Shown: positions 1 through 8,159 of the stretch, piece by piece
Layout of the letters: each line of letters begins with the position of its first letter
How positions within the stretch are numbered: position 1 is the stretch's first letter
Source of the DNA: VRUE01 sp963788975
GTDB taxonomy: Bacteria > Actinomycetota > Thermoleophilia > Solirubrobacterales > 70-9
Direction: 5' to 3'
DNA length: 64,000 bases
Assembly: GCA_963788975.1 (NCBI GenBank)
Contig: CAWBIJ010000004.1
Span: 992,001-1,056,000 of the forward strand
Notes under the pieces: model-generated
The model's input: the letters and a program-made list of their open reading frames with translations, nothing else
Databases searched by the model: none
Told to the model about the DNA's origin: nothing
Made by a program: the position numbers and the translations under genes

Positions 1-875
1 CTCGTAAATTTCAGCCAGGACCAAACGTATTCCGGATCAACCCGCCCATCCTTTACCTGAAGCCTTCCACAATGATCTGTGGTAGCGAACTTAACGCCCC
101 TAGGCACAAAATTCCAATCAAAATTTCCGTCAATTCCCCACAATAGTGACGGCCGACTGAAGTCACTCAGATTCGAGTCTTCGACGTACCCAAAGGGACG
201 AAGAGCATTCGCGCTATACACAGGTACCCCTGTCTCTTTATGCTCACTTCGGAGGACACGTTGGCCGATCGACAACTCAAATACTGCAGGGTCTCCTAGG
301 CTGAGTCCCTGCACGGGCTCGGGCACCTCAAGCACGGCAGCCGCCCGCTCAAGCATTTGTCGCGTCCGTTCGACCTCTCTCTGTCGCAGCTCAATACGCC
401 GGAGTCTGTCGCCAGTTGTAATCATCTGTTGGTAGTCGAAGGAGCCTTCGTCCGTGACCGGAATGCGAATCAAAACATCCATTGCAGTTTCGGGATAGAG
501 CTTCGTATATTCATTCAATCGTCCATCCACGCGCCGACCTACCGCAGCTGCCATCAGCTGTGCTTCCATAGCAAAGCGTAGATAGGTCAGGTCCGGCGTC
601 CTATCAGGATTTCTAGGGACCAACACACCCCGATCTCTGTTCGCGGCAAAGCGACCGAAGATCTCTTGGACTCGGCCACCGTATCCATTCATTACCCAGG
701 TCAGGTATCTGCCGTCATATTCAAAGGTGTCCACATACCCGAACGGCTGCGCCAATGACGCCGAGTACACAGGGAAGTCGCCCTTATGTTCTTCCATATA
801 GTCGCGAATGTACTTAGGCTTCCCGCTTCGAGCAGTGAACAGCTCGCCAATCGCTATCTCGGCATACCTAGTCAT
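1..875 (-). CDS. Restriction-modification specificity (S) subunit, partial
   Basis: The reading frame is open from ATG at 875 to the left edge of the window (about 291 codons) and continues outside it. It overlaps the stop of the upstream nuclease-methylase gene by ATGA, so the two are translationally coupled. The protein has two similar halves. Each begins with a short motif, seen as IGELFTARSGK then FPVYSAS, and later as LSIGQRVLRSE then VPVYSAN. They are separated by a helical stretch around RLRRIELRQREVERT. That tandem layout is typical of HsdS/BcgIB target-recognition subunits. In this family the subunit reads the DNA target for both cutting and methylation. GC content is well below that of the rest of the window. 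The target sequence cannot be told from sequence alone. Confidence 0.8.
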   Translation of the reverse strand, partial: MTRYAEIAIGELFTARSGKPKYIRDYMEEHKGDFPVYSASLAQPFGYVDTFEYDGRYLTWVMNGYGGRVQEIFGRFAANRDRGVLVPRNPDRTPDLTYLRFAMEAQLMAAAVGRRVDGRLNEYTKLYPETAMDVLIRIPVTDEGSFDYQQMITTGDRLRRIELRQREVERTRQMLERAAAVLEVPEPVQGLSLGDPAVFELSIGQRVLRSEHKETGVPVYSANALRPFGYVEDSNLSDFSRPSLLWGIDGNFDWNFVPRGVKFATTDHCGRLQVKDGRVDPEYVWSWLKFT

Positions 876-3160
876 GCCAGCTCTTTCATCAGTGCGTCCA
901 GAGCGGCTCGAGCATCCCCCACCAAATCGCGAAACTCATCTGGACCCACCTCGAAGGCTTCCTCAACGATGCCGAGTTCGACCTTCTCATTGTGGGTCCA
1001 GTTCCGATCGACGAGCCAGTTCCGCATCTGGTCGAACTCAGCCCAAGGAACCAATCGACAGCGGGCCTCTGAACTGCTGAACACACCGGGGCTCGCCCGG
1101 AAAAACCGGAACTGCTCGACCATGGGTACTAGATCATTTGCCTCGACGGGCACTCTTCTCGTATCCCGCGACTCGCCGATTTCCGAGACCAGATAGGTGA
1201 AGACCGGACTCCGTTGCTCTTTCGGAGTTTTCTTTCGCCTCAGGCCCAGAACGTAGGTCTTCTTCGGCGTTGAGTAAAAGGTTCGACTGGGCAACGCAAC
1301 AACACAAAGGACCTCGCACTGCTGCTTGATCATGGCAAGCATCGTCTCTTGATTCATCAAGCCATCCGGCACAATTACGAATGCCTCGCCCTCCGGCTTG
1401 AGGTGCTCCACGATCCACTGAATCGCGAGGGCCTCGGTTCCCCGTCCCCCATTGGGGTAGTACTCGCCAAGTCCTGCCGAGTCAATCGCCGCGCGGATGC
1501 TTGCTGACCCACTAGTAACGTACGGAGGGTTGGTCAAAATTAGGTTGTATCGCTCGTCCTCACCATTTCTGCCAAAAGTACCGAGGTTGGATCGCAGCAA
1601 ACGGAAGACGGAATTAAACGCGCGTGCAAACTCTTTGAGGTGGGCCTCTGAGTGATATTCAGATAGAAGGTCAGAGAGATAGACCAACATATTCGCCTTT
1701 GCCAATATGATCGTCCGCTCATCATCCTTCTCGTCCGTCCCCTTGTCGTATCCTCGAATGAGGATCTTGGGAGTAACCCTGCCGTTCTGAGGCTCGAACT
1801 GCCGAAGTAGGTTTTCGTTCTCCACAATCGCCTCGAGAAGGAAGCCACCTACACCGCAGAATGGATCGCAGAGGCTGTCCCCCTCTCGCAAGGACCCAGC
1901 CTCCGACATTTGGACAACAGCCTGAACTACATTGCGGGGAGTAAAAAACTGCCCCAGCGATCTGACGCCGGCCTGTTGTCTGAGGAAGGACTCATATAGA
2001 CGAGTCTTGAATTCCCTGACGATGTACCGAAGTGATCCGTGCTCGTCGTCATAGGCCTGAAAAGCGCGTATAACTTCGGCGAAGAGACTCGCTTGGGCCA
2101 TGTTCGGCTGTCCGGCCTCATTTACAAAAATGGTTCCATTGATAACCGTGGTCTTGTCTTCACCGGGCGGAAAGAGATCGCGAATTTTTGCCCTACTTAT
2201 GCGCCCATACTGCTCCAGTGCGGCTTCATCCCCGTCGCTAACGAGGAGTTCAACTACTCGGCGAAACGCATAATTCCCAGTAAGTACCCCGATGTCGCTC
2301 AGGAACTTGAATAGCAAAAGCTCGACAACATTGTAAAGACACTTCTCCGGCTCCTTACCAGTGTTGATCCAAATCTTCTGCCAAACAGACCTAGCCAAGC
2401 TGCTTGGATCGATCACCTGAAGCTCATGAAACTGGTTGTTCGTCTCCGAAAGGCTGTAGTCAGCCTTCTCAATCAGATCAACCAGGTTTGCCTCCTCCTC
2501 CTGAGTAAGCGACTCTGAGTCGAGCTTAGGAAGGTCCACATGAGAGTGGACCGCGTTCCCCTGCTCATCGAGTACGGGTGATTCGGTAAGGGCGTTGTAC
2601 CAGTAGGTCTTTTTCCCGTCAGTAATGATCAAGAGCTTGCAGACTGCCCTTGCGATGGGGCTATAGCGTTTGACTACATCGGGAACCTTCTTTTTGGTTA
2701 GCTCACTCGGGCGCTTTACCTCGATGATCGACTTAATTCCGCCCAGCGGAAGGAAGATGATCCCATCAGGCTTACGGCGTTCCTCCTCGACAGATAGCTT
2801 CGTTCTGACGAAGCGACTCCTTTTGAGCTGAGCGAGCGTGGTGCTGCCCAAAGAGAGATAGCCGAGGCGGCCCAAGCGGCGGGCCTGCCGAGTTACGAGA
2901 TCCTCGCTCATGCGACGCTTGGATCGCTTTTTCCTAGGGCCAGATCCTCGATCCCATGCCCCCACGTCCGAGTTCCTCCGACGACCTGCTGGTCCATCAG
3001 ATCTTTCCGGGCACAGGAAGGAGTCGTCAGCGCAAGCTGGGATCCCAATCTCATGCCCCTCAGCGTAGACACGATCGAGGTCGTCAGGCTGGCACCTAGT
3101 AGATGGGCATGCCTGGCGAGCTCGCATGCCCCTTGCCGCGCTTTTCTTCGCTGTTGTCAT
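872..3160 (-). CDS. BcgI-like fused endonuclease/N6-adenine methyltransferase
   Basis: A 762-residue protein with two enzymatic parts. Near the N-terminus, P131-D132 followed by E147-V-K149 forms a PD-(D/E)xK nuclease signature. An HsdM-type methylase follows: GQFFTPR near 403, motif I DPFCGVGGF at 432-440, and catalytic NPPY at 544-547. Fusion of nuclease and methylase, with a separate specificity gene downstream (ATGA overlap), matches type IIB/BcgI systems better than classical type I, which has a separate large HsdR with helicase motifs. None is seen here. The start is uncertain. GTG/ATG choices include ATG 3160, with a GGGAGAGG about 12 nt upstream, and ATG 2911, where the conserved part begins. 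Residues 1-83 look unlike any domain I know. Base composition is AT-rich against the neighbours, so transfer is likely. Confidence 0.85.
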   Translation of the reverse strand: MTTAKKSAARGMRARQACPSTRCQPDDLDRVYAEGHEIGIPACADDSFLCPERSDGPAGRRRNSDVGAWDRGSGPRKKRSKRRMSEDLVTRQARRLGRLGYLSLGSTTLAQLKRSRFVRTKLSVEEERRKPDGIIFLPLGGIKSIIEVKRPSELTKKKVPDVVKRYSPIARAVCKLLIITDGKKTYWYNALTESPVLDEQGNAVHSHVDLPKLDSESLTQEEEANLVDLIEKADYSLSETNNQFHELQVIDPSSLARSVWQKIWINTGKEPEKCLYNVVELLLFKFLSDIGVLTGNYAFRRVVELLVSDGDEAALEQYGRISRAKIRDLFPPGEDKTTVINGTIFVNEAGQPNMAQASLFAEVIRAFQAYDDEHGSLRYIVREFKTRLYESFLRQQAGVRSLGQFFTPRNVVQAVVQMSEAGSLREGDSLCDPFCGVGGFLLEAIVENENLLRQFEPQNGRVTPKILIRGYDKGTDEKDDERTIILAKANMLVYLSDLLSEYHSEAHLKEFARAFNSVFRLLRSNLGTFGRNGEDERYNLILTNPPYVTSGSASIRAAIDSAGLGEYYPNGGRGTEALAIQWIVEHLKPEGEAFVIVPDGLMNQETMLAMIKQQCEVLCVVALPSRTFYSTPKKTYVLGLRRKKTPKEQRSPVFTYLVSEIGESRDTRRVPVEANDLVPMVEQFRFFRASPGVFSSSEARCRLVPWAEFDQMRNWLVDRNWTHNEKVELGIVEEAFEVGPDEFRDLVGDARAALDALMKELA

Positions 3161-3183
3161 CGCTCAGCCTTGCCTCTCCCCTT

Positions 3184-3223
3184 AGATCCGATCTATAGCC
3201 TCCGCTTGGGCGCCCCTATAGAT
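3184..3223. promoter_or_regulatory. Overlapping inverted repeats upstream of the RM operon
   Basis: Two dyads lie 24-63 bp upstream of the RM start. One is TAGATC-C-GATCTA at 3184-3196. The other is ATCTATAG at 3191-3198 with its complement CTATAGAT at 3216-3223. They share bases, as competing operator sites often do. RM operons are commonly controlled by a controller protein or by autorepression. No controller gene is visible in the window, so this is only a candidate operator. Confidence 0.35.
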
Positions 3224-3366
3224 AGCTAGCGGCTATGACGACAAAACATTTCGCCCGGAGCGAGCTAGGGGGATTCCCTTGATTTGCTGAGGCAAAGGGC
3301 TGTCTGCTGCGGACCTGGCCCAGATCTGACGACACCGAGTCCGCGCTCCAACCGCCCTGCGCCGTT

Positions 3367-3394
3367 TCGGGCACTTCTCGCCAGAAGTGCCCGA
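3367..3394. terminator. Perfect 12-bp hairpin in the RM/TetR intergenic region
   Basis: TCGGGCACTTCT, a CGCC loop, then AGAAGTGCCCGA form a perfect 12-bp stem. No T-run follows on either strand, so an intrinsic terminator is possible but not certain. It lies in the 435-bp gap 3161-3595, which contains no convincing gene. The gap otherwise holds the dyads near 3184-3223 and a tRNA-like fragment near 3511-3556. Confidence 0.4.
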
Positions 3395-3510
3395 CTCCCG
3401 GCATATCGGTGCATATCCCTGCTCATCTAGAGAATCTGTGCAAAGTCAGCAGACAATAGAAGGTCCTGGAAATAGGTATCTTTCCTGCACTCGCGCGCCG
3501 CACGACCCGT

Positions 3511-3556
3511 ATGGATCGCACCCAGGAGGTCGCCGGTTCAGTCTCGGCTAGCTCCA
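3511..3556 (+). other. tRNA/tmRNA 3'-end-like fragment, possible att remnant
   Basis: The segment contains AGGTC, then a T-arm-like GCCGG-TTCAGTC-TCGGC (five pairs, one G:T), then TAGCTCCA, which looks like an acceptor 3' strand with discriminator. No matching 5' half (GGAGCTA) is found about 70 nt upstream, and the T-loop is non-standard (G at position 58). This is therefore not a working tRNA. Fragments like this are left when an element integrates into the 3' end of a tRNA or tmRNA gene. It sits where composition changes from the AT-rich RM region to GC-rich chromosome. Confidence 0.4.
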
Positions 3557-3595
3557 TCTGCATAAGCCCCTGCACAGCGGGGCTTCGCAATGATC

Positions 3596-4258
3596 TCAGC
3601 CGGGCTGATCGAGAAAGCGTCGCTCGATGCCGTCGAGGACGGTCTGCAGGCCTAGTTCGAAGCGCTCGATCGAGGAGCGGTTGCGGAGGTTGTCGGGGAG
3701 GGCGGCGAGCTCGGGGAACTCGACCATGTCGGTGGCGGCGATCGCCGCCTCCATGTCCTCCGGATTCACGGTACCCACGGTTCGAAACGAGTAGCCGATG
3801 ACGTAGTCGTTGACGATCCCCTGCACCTGCCAGACATCCCCATGCTCGAGCGGGAGAGCTGCGACCCCCCGCGCCATCTGCTTGGCGAGCTTGATGGCGT
3901 TGGGCCCCGGGCCGAGCCGCTCGGCGGCGACAAAGATCGCCCAGGGGTGACGGGCGTAAGCGGCGTACATCTTCCGCGCGGAGACCGCGACCGCCTCACG
4001 CCAGCCGTCCGGCAGGGGTTGGGAGACCAGCATCTCCCCCACCACCTCGTCGGTCATCGAGGCGAGCAGCTCGCGCTTGCTGGCGAAATGGTCGTAGAGG
4101 CTCATCGCTCGCGCGTCGAGCTCGGCGGCGACGCGCCTGATCGAGACCGCCTCAAGACCCTCGGCGTCGGCCAACTGGATCGCCGCCTCGGTGATCGCCT
4201 CGGGCGACAGTCGTCGCCGTTTCTTCGCCTGTCCCCCGGAGGGTTTCGTCTCCCGCAC
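3596..4258 (-). CDS. TetR-family transcriptional regulator (TetR_C type)
   Basis: A 220-residue protein starting at GTG 4258. The N-terminal helix-turn-helix is recognisable (ITEAAIQLADAEGLEAVSIR, then VAAELDARAMSLYDHFASK). The C-terminal half (residues about 85-205) resembles the ligand-binding TetR_C domain seen in tetracycline-repressor-like proteins, for example the MYAAYARHPW region and the FELGLQTVLDGI helix. It is divergent from the secreted PASTA-domain gene at 4375. The 13-bp palindrome at 4340-4352 lies between them, so it probably represses itself and/or that neighbour. The ligand is unknown. Confidence 0.88.
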   Translation of the reverse strand: MRETKPSGGQAKKRRRLSPEAITEAAIQLADAEGLEAVSIRRVAAELDARAMSLYDHFASKRELLASMTDEVVGEMLVSQPLPDGWREAVAVSARKMYAAYARHPWAIFVAAERLGPGPNAIKLAKQMARGVAALPLEHGDVWQVQGIVNDYVIGYSFRTVGTVNPEDMEAAIAATDMVEFPELAALPDNLRNRSSIERFELGLQTVLDGIERRFLDQPG

Positions 4259-4339
4259 GCTTGAACCGTAGTCCCGACAGACCGGATCGCGTGAAAAGGA
4301 CCCCTCCCCTTAAAACCGCTTCACCGTATTCCCTTGAGT

Positions 4340-4352
4340 GCTACAGTGTAGC
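4340..4352. promoter_or_regulatory. TetR-type operator candidate
   Basis: GCTACA-G-TGTAGC is a perfect palindrome with one central base. The CTACANTGTAG form is familiar from TetR-family operators. It lies in the divergent region between the TetR gene (start 4258) and the secreted protein gene (start 4375). Confidence 0.45.
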
Positions 4353-4374
4353 GGGCTCACGCCAGGGAGCCGAC

Positions 4375-5613
4375 GTGAACCAACAGGTCGCAGTACCCAT
4401 GCAAGCAAGGAACAGCGGGAGGCCATCGATGGGTCCAGGGGAAACCGGGTCGGGGAACGAAGCGCCGATCGGCCGCAGAACAGTGGGAGCCGCGGGGACG
4501 ATCGCGCTCTTCTTGCTCTTGGCGCTGGGCGCCTGGGCATCGACGGCGAACGCCGAGCCCCTCTCGATGACGTTCACAGAGGCCCGCGCCAACGTCGGGG
4601 CCGACCAGCTCATCGACGAGGCTCTGTTCGAGGCGCCCAATACAGCCCCATTCAAAGCCCAGATCAATCCAGAGAGCGGCTCGATCACGGGAGGTTTGCT
4701 GGAGGTTCCCGAGTTCGAAACGTTCATCGAAGACGACCCCGTCGATGCCGACGTCACCGTCGAGTTCGAAATCGGAGTCATCTCGGGGAGCTTTACCCAG
4801 GCGACCGGCGCACTCGCCCTGAGCGGCGAAGCAGGCGGAACGCTAACGGCCAACGGAACGGAATGCACCGTTGCCGTCACGGACCCGCCGGTCCTTACCC
4901 TCTCGACAGTGGGGAACTCCGGGGGCACAAGCCCGCGCTCTGGAGCGCCGTTCACCGCGGGGCTCACCGGCACGGGGGCGATCGCCGGGCAGTGGAACGA
5001 CATGACTGCAACGCCAGTCGGCCCCGGAGGCGACGCCGTTTGCGAAGTCGTCGAAGAAGCCATCGAAGGGCCGGGAGGCGTCTGGCTCGAGCAGAAAGAC
5101 TTCTTGCCGCCGTTGGCGCCGCAGCTCACGAGCACCGACCCGGCGTCGCCGAGCTCGAGCGGCACGCCGCGGATCCTCGGCGCCGCCGAGGCGGGATCGA
5201 CGGTGCGCGTCTATGCGAGCCCGGCCTGCGCGGGCACGCCAATCGCCACCGGAAACGCAGCCCAGCTTGGCTCGCCCGGCATCGCCGTCGAGGTCGCGAA
5301 AGGCGTCACCGCCGCCTTCTCGGTGACTGCCAGCGACGCAGCCGGCAACACCTCGGCTTGTTCGGCGCCGATCTCATACACGCGCCTGAGAGATGAACCT
5401 CCTGCATGCACCGTCCCAAAACTGGTCGGCAAGAAGCTGGCGCGGGCGAAGGCGGCGCTGAGGGCGGCTGACTGCAAGCTAGGCACGGTCCGGGGGCCAA
5501 AACGGAAAGGCAAAAGACGGCGAGTGCTCGTCGTCAGGTCGTCGAACCCCACAGCAGGGGCGAAACCCGCCGACGGCACGGTCAACCTCAGGCTCGGGCC
5601 GAAGCGCAAATAG
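4375..5613 (+). CDS. Secreted protein with C-terminal PASTA-like domain
   Basis: The GTG at 4375 is preferred because AGGGAG at 4364-4369 lies 5 nt upstream. ATG 4399 is an alternative. A positively charged leader (GRRT) and a long hydrophobic run (TIALFLLLALGAWAS) ending TANA suggest export with cleavage near ANA|EP. The middle (to about residue 240) is Gly/Thr/Ala-rich and I do not recognise a domain. A later segment (residues about 250-335, SGTPRILGAAEAGSTVRVY to DAAGNTSACS) looks Ig-like (Big/HYR type). The last 70 residues (CTVPKLVGKKLARAKAAL ... SNPTAGAKPADGTVNLRLG) match the PASTA pattern, which binds muropeptides or beta-lactams in other proteins. It is probably a cell-wall-associated protein and is transcribed divergently from the TetR gene. 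Confidence 0.8.
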   Translation: MNQQVAVPMQARNSGRPSMGPGETGSGNEAPIGRRTVGAAGTIALFLLLALGAWASTANAEPLSMTFTEARANVGADQLIDEALFEAPNTAPFKAQINPESGSITGGLLEVPEFETFIEDDPVDADVTVEFEIGVISGSFTQATGALALSGEAGGTLTANGTECTVAVTDPPVLTLSTVGNSGGTSPRSGAPFTAGLTGTGAIAGQWNDMTATPVGPGGDAVCEVVEEAIEGPGGVWLEQKDFLPPLAPQLTSTDPASPSSSGTPRILGAAEAGSTVRVYASPACAGTPIATGNAAQLGSPGIAVEVAKGVTAAFSVTASDAAGNTSACSAPISYTRLRDEPPACTVPKLVGKKLARAKAALRAADCKLGTVRGPKRKGKRRRVLVVRSSNPTAGAKPADGTVNLRLGPKRK

Positions 5614-5628
5614 GCGCCGTCGTTCGGC

Positions 5629-5649
5629 CATGCTCCAACCGCTGAGCTA
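5629..5649 (-). other. tRNA D-arm-like sequence (fragment)
   Basis: Read on the minus strand this is TAGCTCAGCGGTTGGAGCAT followed by G. That matches the universal tRNA position 8 to D-arm consensus (TA-GCTC-AGCGGTTG-GAGC). No anticodon arm, T-arm or acceptor complement can be built around it. Its 3' continuation runs into the end of the PASTA gene, so it is not a complete tRNA. It may be a relic or a chance match. Confidence 0.3.
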
Positions 5650-5713
5650 GAGGTCGACTGGCTCGAGGAAATCCGTCGGAGATCCCAGGGACGGCCGGTA
5701 GGCTCGTAGCAAC

Positions 5714-7105
5714 GTGGACGCGATGAGCGAGGACAGGGCGCTGAGCGAGCTGGGGTCCTCCTTCGCCGGGGAACTCGTGGCGCCGGATGACGCCGCCTAC
5801 GATCGACACCGGGCGGTCTGGAACGGCTCCATCGACCGGCATCCCGCTCTGATCGCGCGGTGCACCGGCCCCTCCGATGTAAGCGCGGCCGTGACGTACG
5901 CGCAGCGGACCGGTCTCCCCCTCGCTATCAAGGGCGGCGGCCACAGCTTCCCCGGTCAGTCAGTCTGCGACGACGGCATCGTCGTCGATCTGGGGGAAAT
6001 GAAGGGCGTAGTCGTCGACCCGCAGGCGCGTACGGCAACGGCCGAGGCCGGCGTGCTCCTCGGAGAACTCGATCGCGAGACGCAGGCCTACGGGCTCGCG
6101 GTTCCGGCCGGAATCGTCACCCACACGGGTCTCGCCGGGCTCACCCTGGGCGGCGGCATAGGTTGGCTTCAGCGCAAGTGCGGGCTGACGATCGACCAGC
6201 TCCTCTCGGTCGATCTGATCACCGCCGAGGGGGAGCTGGTGAAGGCGAGCGAGACCGAGAACGCCGATCTCTTCTGGGGCGTCCGCGGTGGTGGCGGGAA
6301 CTTCGGCGTCGTCACCAAGTTCGAGTTCCGCCTCAACCCGCTCGGTCCGAATCTGGTCGCCGGGCCGGTCTTCTGGCCGATCGAGGAGTCGCCGGAGGTG
6401 CTGCGCTTCTACAGGGATTGGATCGCCGCGGCGCCGGACGATCTGATGACGATCGTGATCCATCGCAAGGCACCGCCGCTTCCGTTCATCCCGTCCGAGC
6501 TTCACGGCAAGCCGGTCGTAGCCGTCGTCTGCTGCTACGCCGGATCGGTGGAGGAGGGGGAAGAAGTAATCGCACCGCTGAAGGCATTCGGATCGCCAGT
6601 GCTCGATCTGTGCGAACCGAAGCCCTTCCTCGAACATCAATCGATGTTCGATCCCTCCTTTCCGCACGGCCAGTGGTACTACATGCGGGCCTGCGACGTG
6701 GCGGAACTCTCCGATGAGGTGATCGACGTAACGGTGGAGCACGCGATGCGCATGCGCTCTCCGCTAACGGCGTTTCCGATCTGGCAGATGGGTGGTGCGA
6801 TCTCGCGGGTGGGCGAGGATGAGACGGCGTTCAGCGGCCGTGGGGCCGGCCACACCTTCAACATCACCGCGGCGACCGCAGGGCGCGAGGGCTTCGATGA
6901 GGAGCGCGAGTGGGTGCGGGATTTCTGGTCGGCCCTCAAGCCCCATCACACGAGCGGCGTCTACGTGAACTTCCTTATGAACGAGGGCGAGGACCGGGTC
7001 CGCGAGGCCTACGGGACGAAGAAGTACGACCGCCTAAAGACGCTGAAGCGCCGCTACGACCCCGACAACCTTTTCCGGCTGAACCAGAACATCCCGCCCG
7101 ACTGA
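5714..7105 (+). CDS. FAD-linked oxidase, berberine-bridge (BBE) type
   Basis: 463 residues with an FAD_binding_4 (PCMH) domain at about 40-215 and a BBE C-terminal motif (YDPDNLFRLNQNI). H77 in GGGHS and C156 in RKCGLT occupy the positions that attach flavin covalently through both histidine and cysteine in bicovalent enzymes of this family. LTLGGGIGW and GGGGNFGVVT are further flavin-site motifs. Such enzymes oxidise sugars, alkaloids or secondary metabolites using O2. The substrate cannot be inferred. GTG 5714 or ATG 5723 may be the start and neither has a strong ribosome site. The flanking genes do not suggest a pathway. Confidence 0.9.
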   Translation: MDAMSEDRALSELGSSFAGELVAPDDAAYDRHRAVWNGSIDRHPALIARCTGPSDVSAAVTYAQRTGLPLAIKGGGHSFPGQSVCDDGIVVDLGEMKGVVVDPQARTATAEAGVLLGELDRETQAYGLAVPAGIVTHTGLAGLTLGGGIGWLQRKCGLTIDQLLSVDLITAEGELVKASETENADLFWGVRGGGGNFGVVTKFEFRLNPLGPNLVAGPVFWPIEESPEVLRFYRDWIAAAPDDLMTIVIHRKAPPLPFIPSELHGKPVVAVVCCYAGSVEEGEEVIAPLKAFGSPVLDLCEPKPFLEHQSMFDPSFPHGQWYYMRACDVAELSDEVIDVTVEHAMRMRSPLTAFPIWQMGGAISRVGEDETAFSGRGAGHTFNITAATAGREGFDEEREWVRDFWSALKPHHTSGVYVNFLMNEGEDRVREAYGTKKYDRLKTLKRRYDPDNLFRLNQNIPPD

Positions 7106-7230
7106 AGGTCCTGCTTGTGCCTCGTCGCGGCAACAAACCTAGATAGTTCCTGACAACCGCTCCCAGCAGACGTTGCAATCTCATAGGAGGCAAGAGCAAA
7201 AGTCTCGTGCGACTGAGAGGAGAAAGTTTC

Positions 7231-8112
7231 ATGCACCGTCCAAACTCGGATCCCTTGCGCCCAAAGCGATGGGCCCCCTACGCATGGCTTCTCCTGTTCG
7301 TGCCAGTCCTCGCTATCGCCTACGCCAGCGGAAGCGTGTGGGCAGCGCCCGGCTCGAGCGACTTGAGGATCACCAAGAGCGACAGTCCCGATCCGATCAA
7401 CATCGGATCGGTCCTCACCTACACCATCCAGGTACAAAATTTCGGGCCTGATGCGGCGAGCGACGTCACCGTCACCGACCAGCTCCCGAAAGGCGTCGAT
7501 TTCGTCTCTGCCACCGCGACCTCAGGCCAGTGCGCCCAAAAAGGCAGGAAAGTCACCTGCGATCTCGGTGGACTCGGTGCGCCGACGATCGACTACGGCG
7601 GCGCTCCGACCGTGACCATCACGGTCATCCCTCGCAAAGTCGGAACGATCAGCAACACCGCCTCGGTGAAGGGAGGCCAGAAAGACCCGGCCAAATCGAA
7701 CAACCGGGCTACCGCGACGACGCTCGTCATCGGCCCAACGGCGACCTGTCGCGGCGTCCTCGCAACGAGGGTCGGAACGGCGGGCGACGACGTCATCACC
7801 GGCACCGGTGGACCTGACGTGATCGCCACCTTTGGCGGCAACGACACGATCGCCTCACTGTCAGGCCGAGACCTGGTCTGCGCGGGACGTGGCCGTGACT
7901 ACGTCGGCGGCGGGTCCGCAGCGGACCGCGTCTTCGGCGGAGCGGGCAGGGACCGCCTCCTCGGCCGCGGTGGCCCCGACGTGCTCAGGGGCAATGCCGG
8001 CAACGACGTGCTCAAGGGCAACCGCGGCGCCGATCGCATGCGCGGCGGGTCCGGGATCGACCGCTGTCGCGGCGGCGCTGGCGTGGACTCGATCCGGAAC
8101 TGCGAGCGGTAG
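7231..8112 (+). CDS. Secreted DUF11 protein with RTX-like nonapeptide repeats
   Basis: ATG 7231 is chosen over GTG 7207 because AGGAGAAAG lies at 7218-7226. A single hydrophobic segment (AWLLLFVPVLAIAYASG) precedes a DUF11/CARDB-like beta domain at about residues 40-160 (SDLRITKSDSPDPINIGS, YTIQVQNFGPDAASDVTV). The C-terminal 110 residues hold repeated GGxGxDxx units (GTAGDDVITGTGGPDVI, GGAGRDRLLGRGGPDVL, GNAGNDVLKGNRGADRM), the calcium-binding beta-roll pattern of hemolysin-type proteins. Cysteines near the end (CRGGAG ... RNCER) may form a disulphide cap. It is probably a calcium-stabilised surface or secreted protein. No type I secretion genes are nearby and the N-terminal leader suggests Sec export. 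Confidence 0.85.
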   Translation: MHRPNSDPLRPKRWAPYAWLLLFVPVLAIAYASGSVWAAPGSSDLRITKSDSPDPINIGSVLTYTIQVQNFGPDAASDVTVTDQLPKGVDFVSATATSGQCAQKGRKVTCDLGGLGAPTIDYGGAPTVTITVIPRKVGTISNTASVKGGQKDPAKSNNRATATTLVIGPTATCRGVLATRVGTAGDDVITGTGGPDVIATFGGNDTIASLSGRDLVCAGRGRDYVGGGSAADRVFGGAGRDRLLGRGGPDVLRGNAGNDVLKGNRGADRMRGGSGIDRCRGGAGVDSIRNCER

Positions 8113-8116
8113 GAGC

Positions 8117-8147
8117 CTCGGGCCGGACCCCGCGGCCTCCGGCCGAG
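8117..8147. terminator. Hairpin between convergent genes
   Basis: CTCGGGCCGGA pairs with TCCGGCCGAG (10 pairs, one bulged G) around a ten-base loop. It lies between the stop of the DUF11 gene at 8112 and the stop of the convergent DHFR-like gene at 8160, a natural place for a bidirectional terminator. No clear T-run follows. Confidence 0.45.
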
Positions 8148-8159
8148 TAGCTCACTCCT

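Noticed and set aside
7740..8110. Possible CRISPR or DNA tandem repeat
   Set aside because: The periodicity is at protein level (RTX-like nonapeptides), and the DNA units are not identical or spaced like CRISPR.
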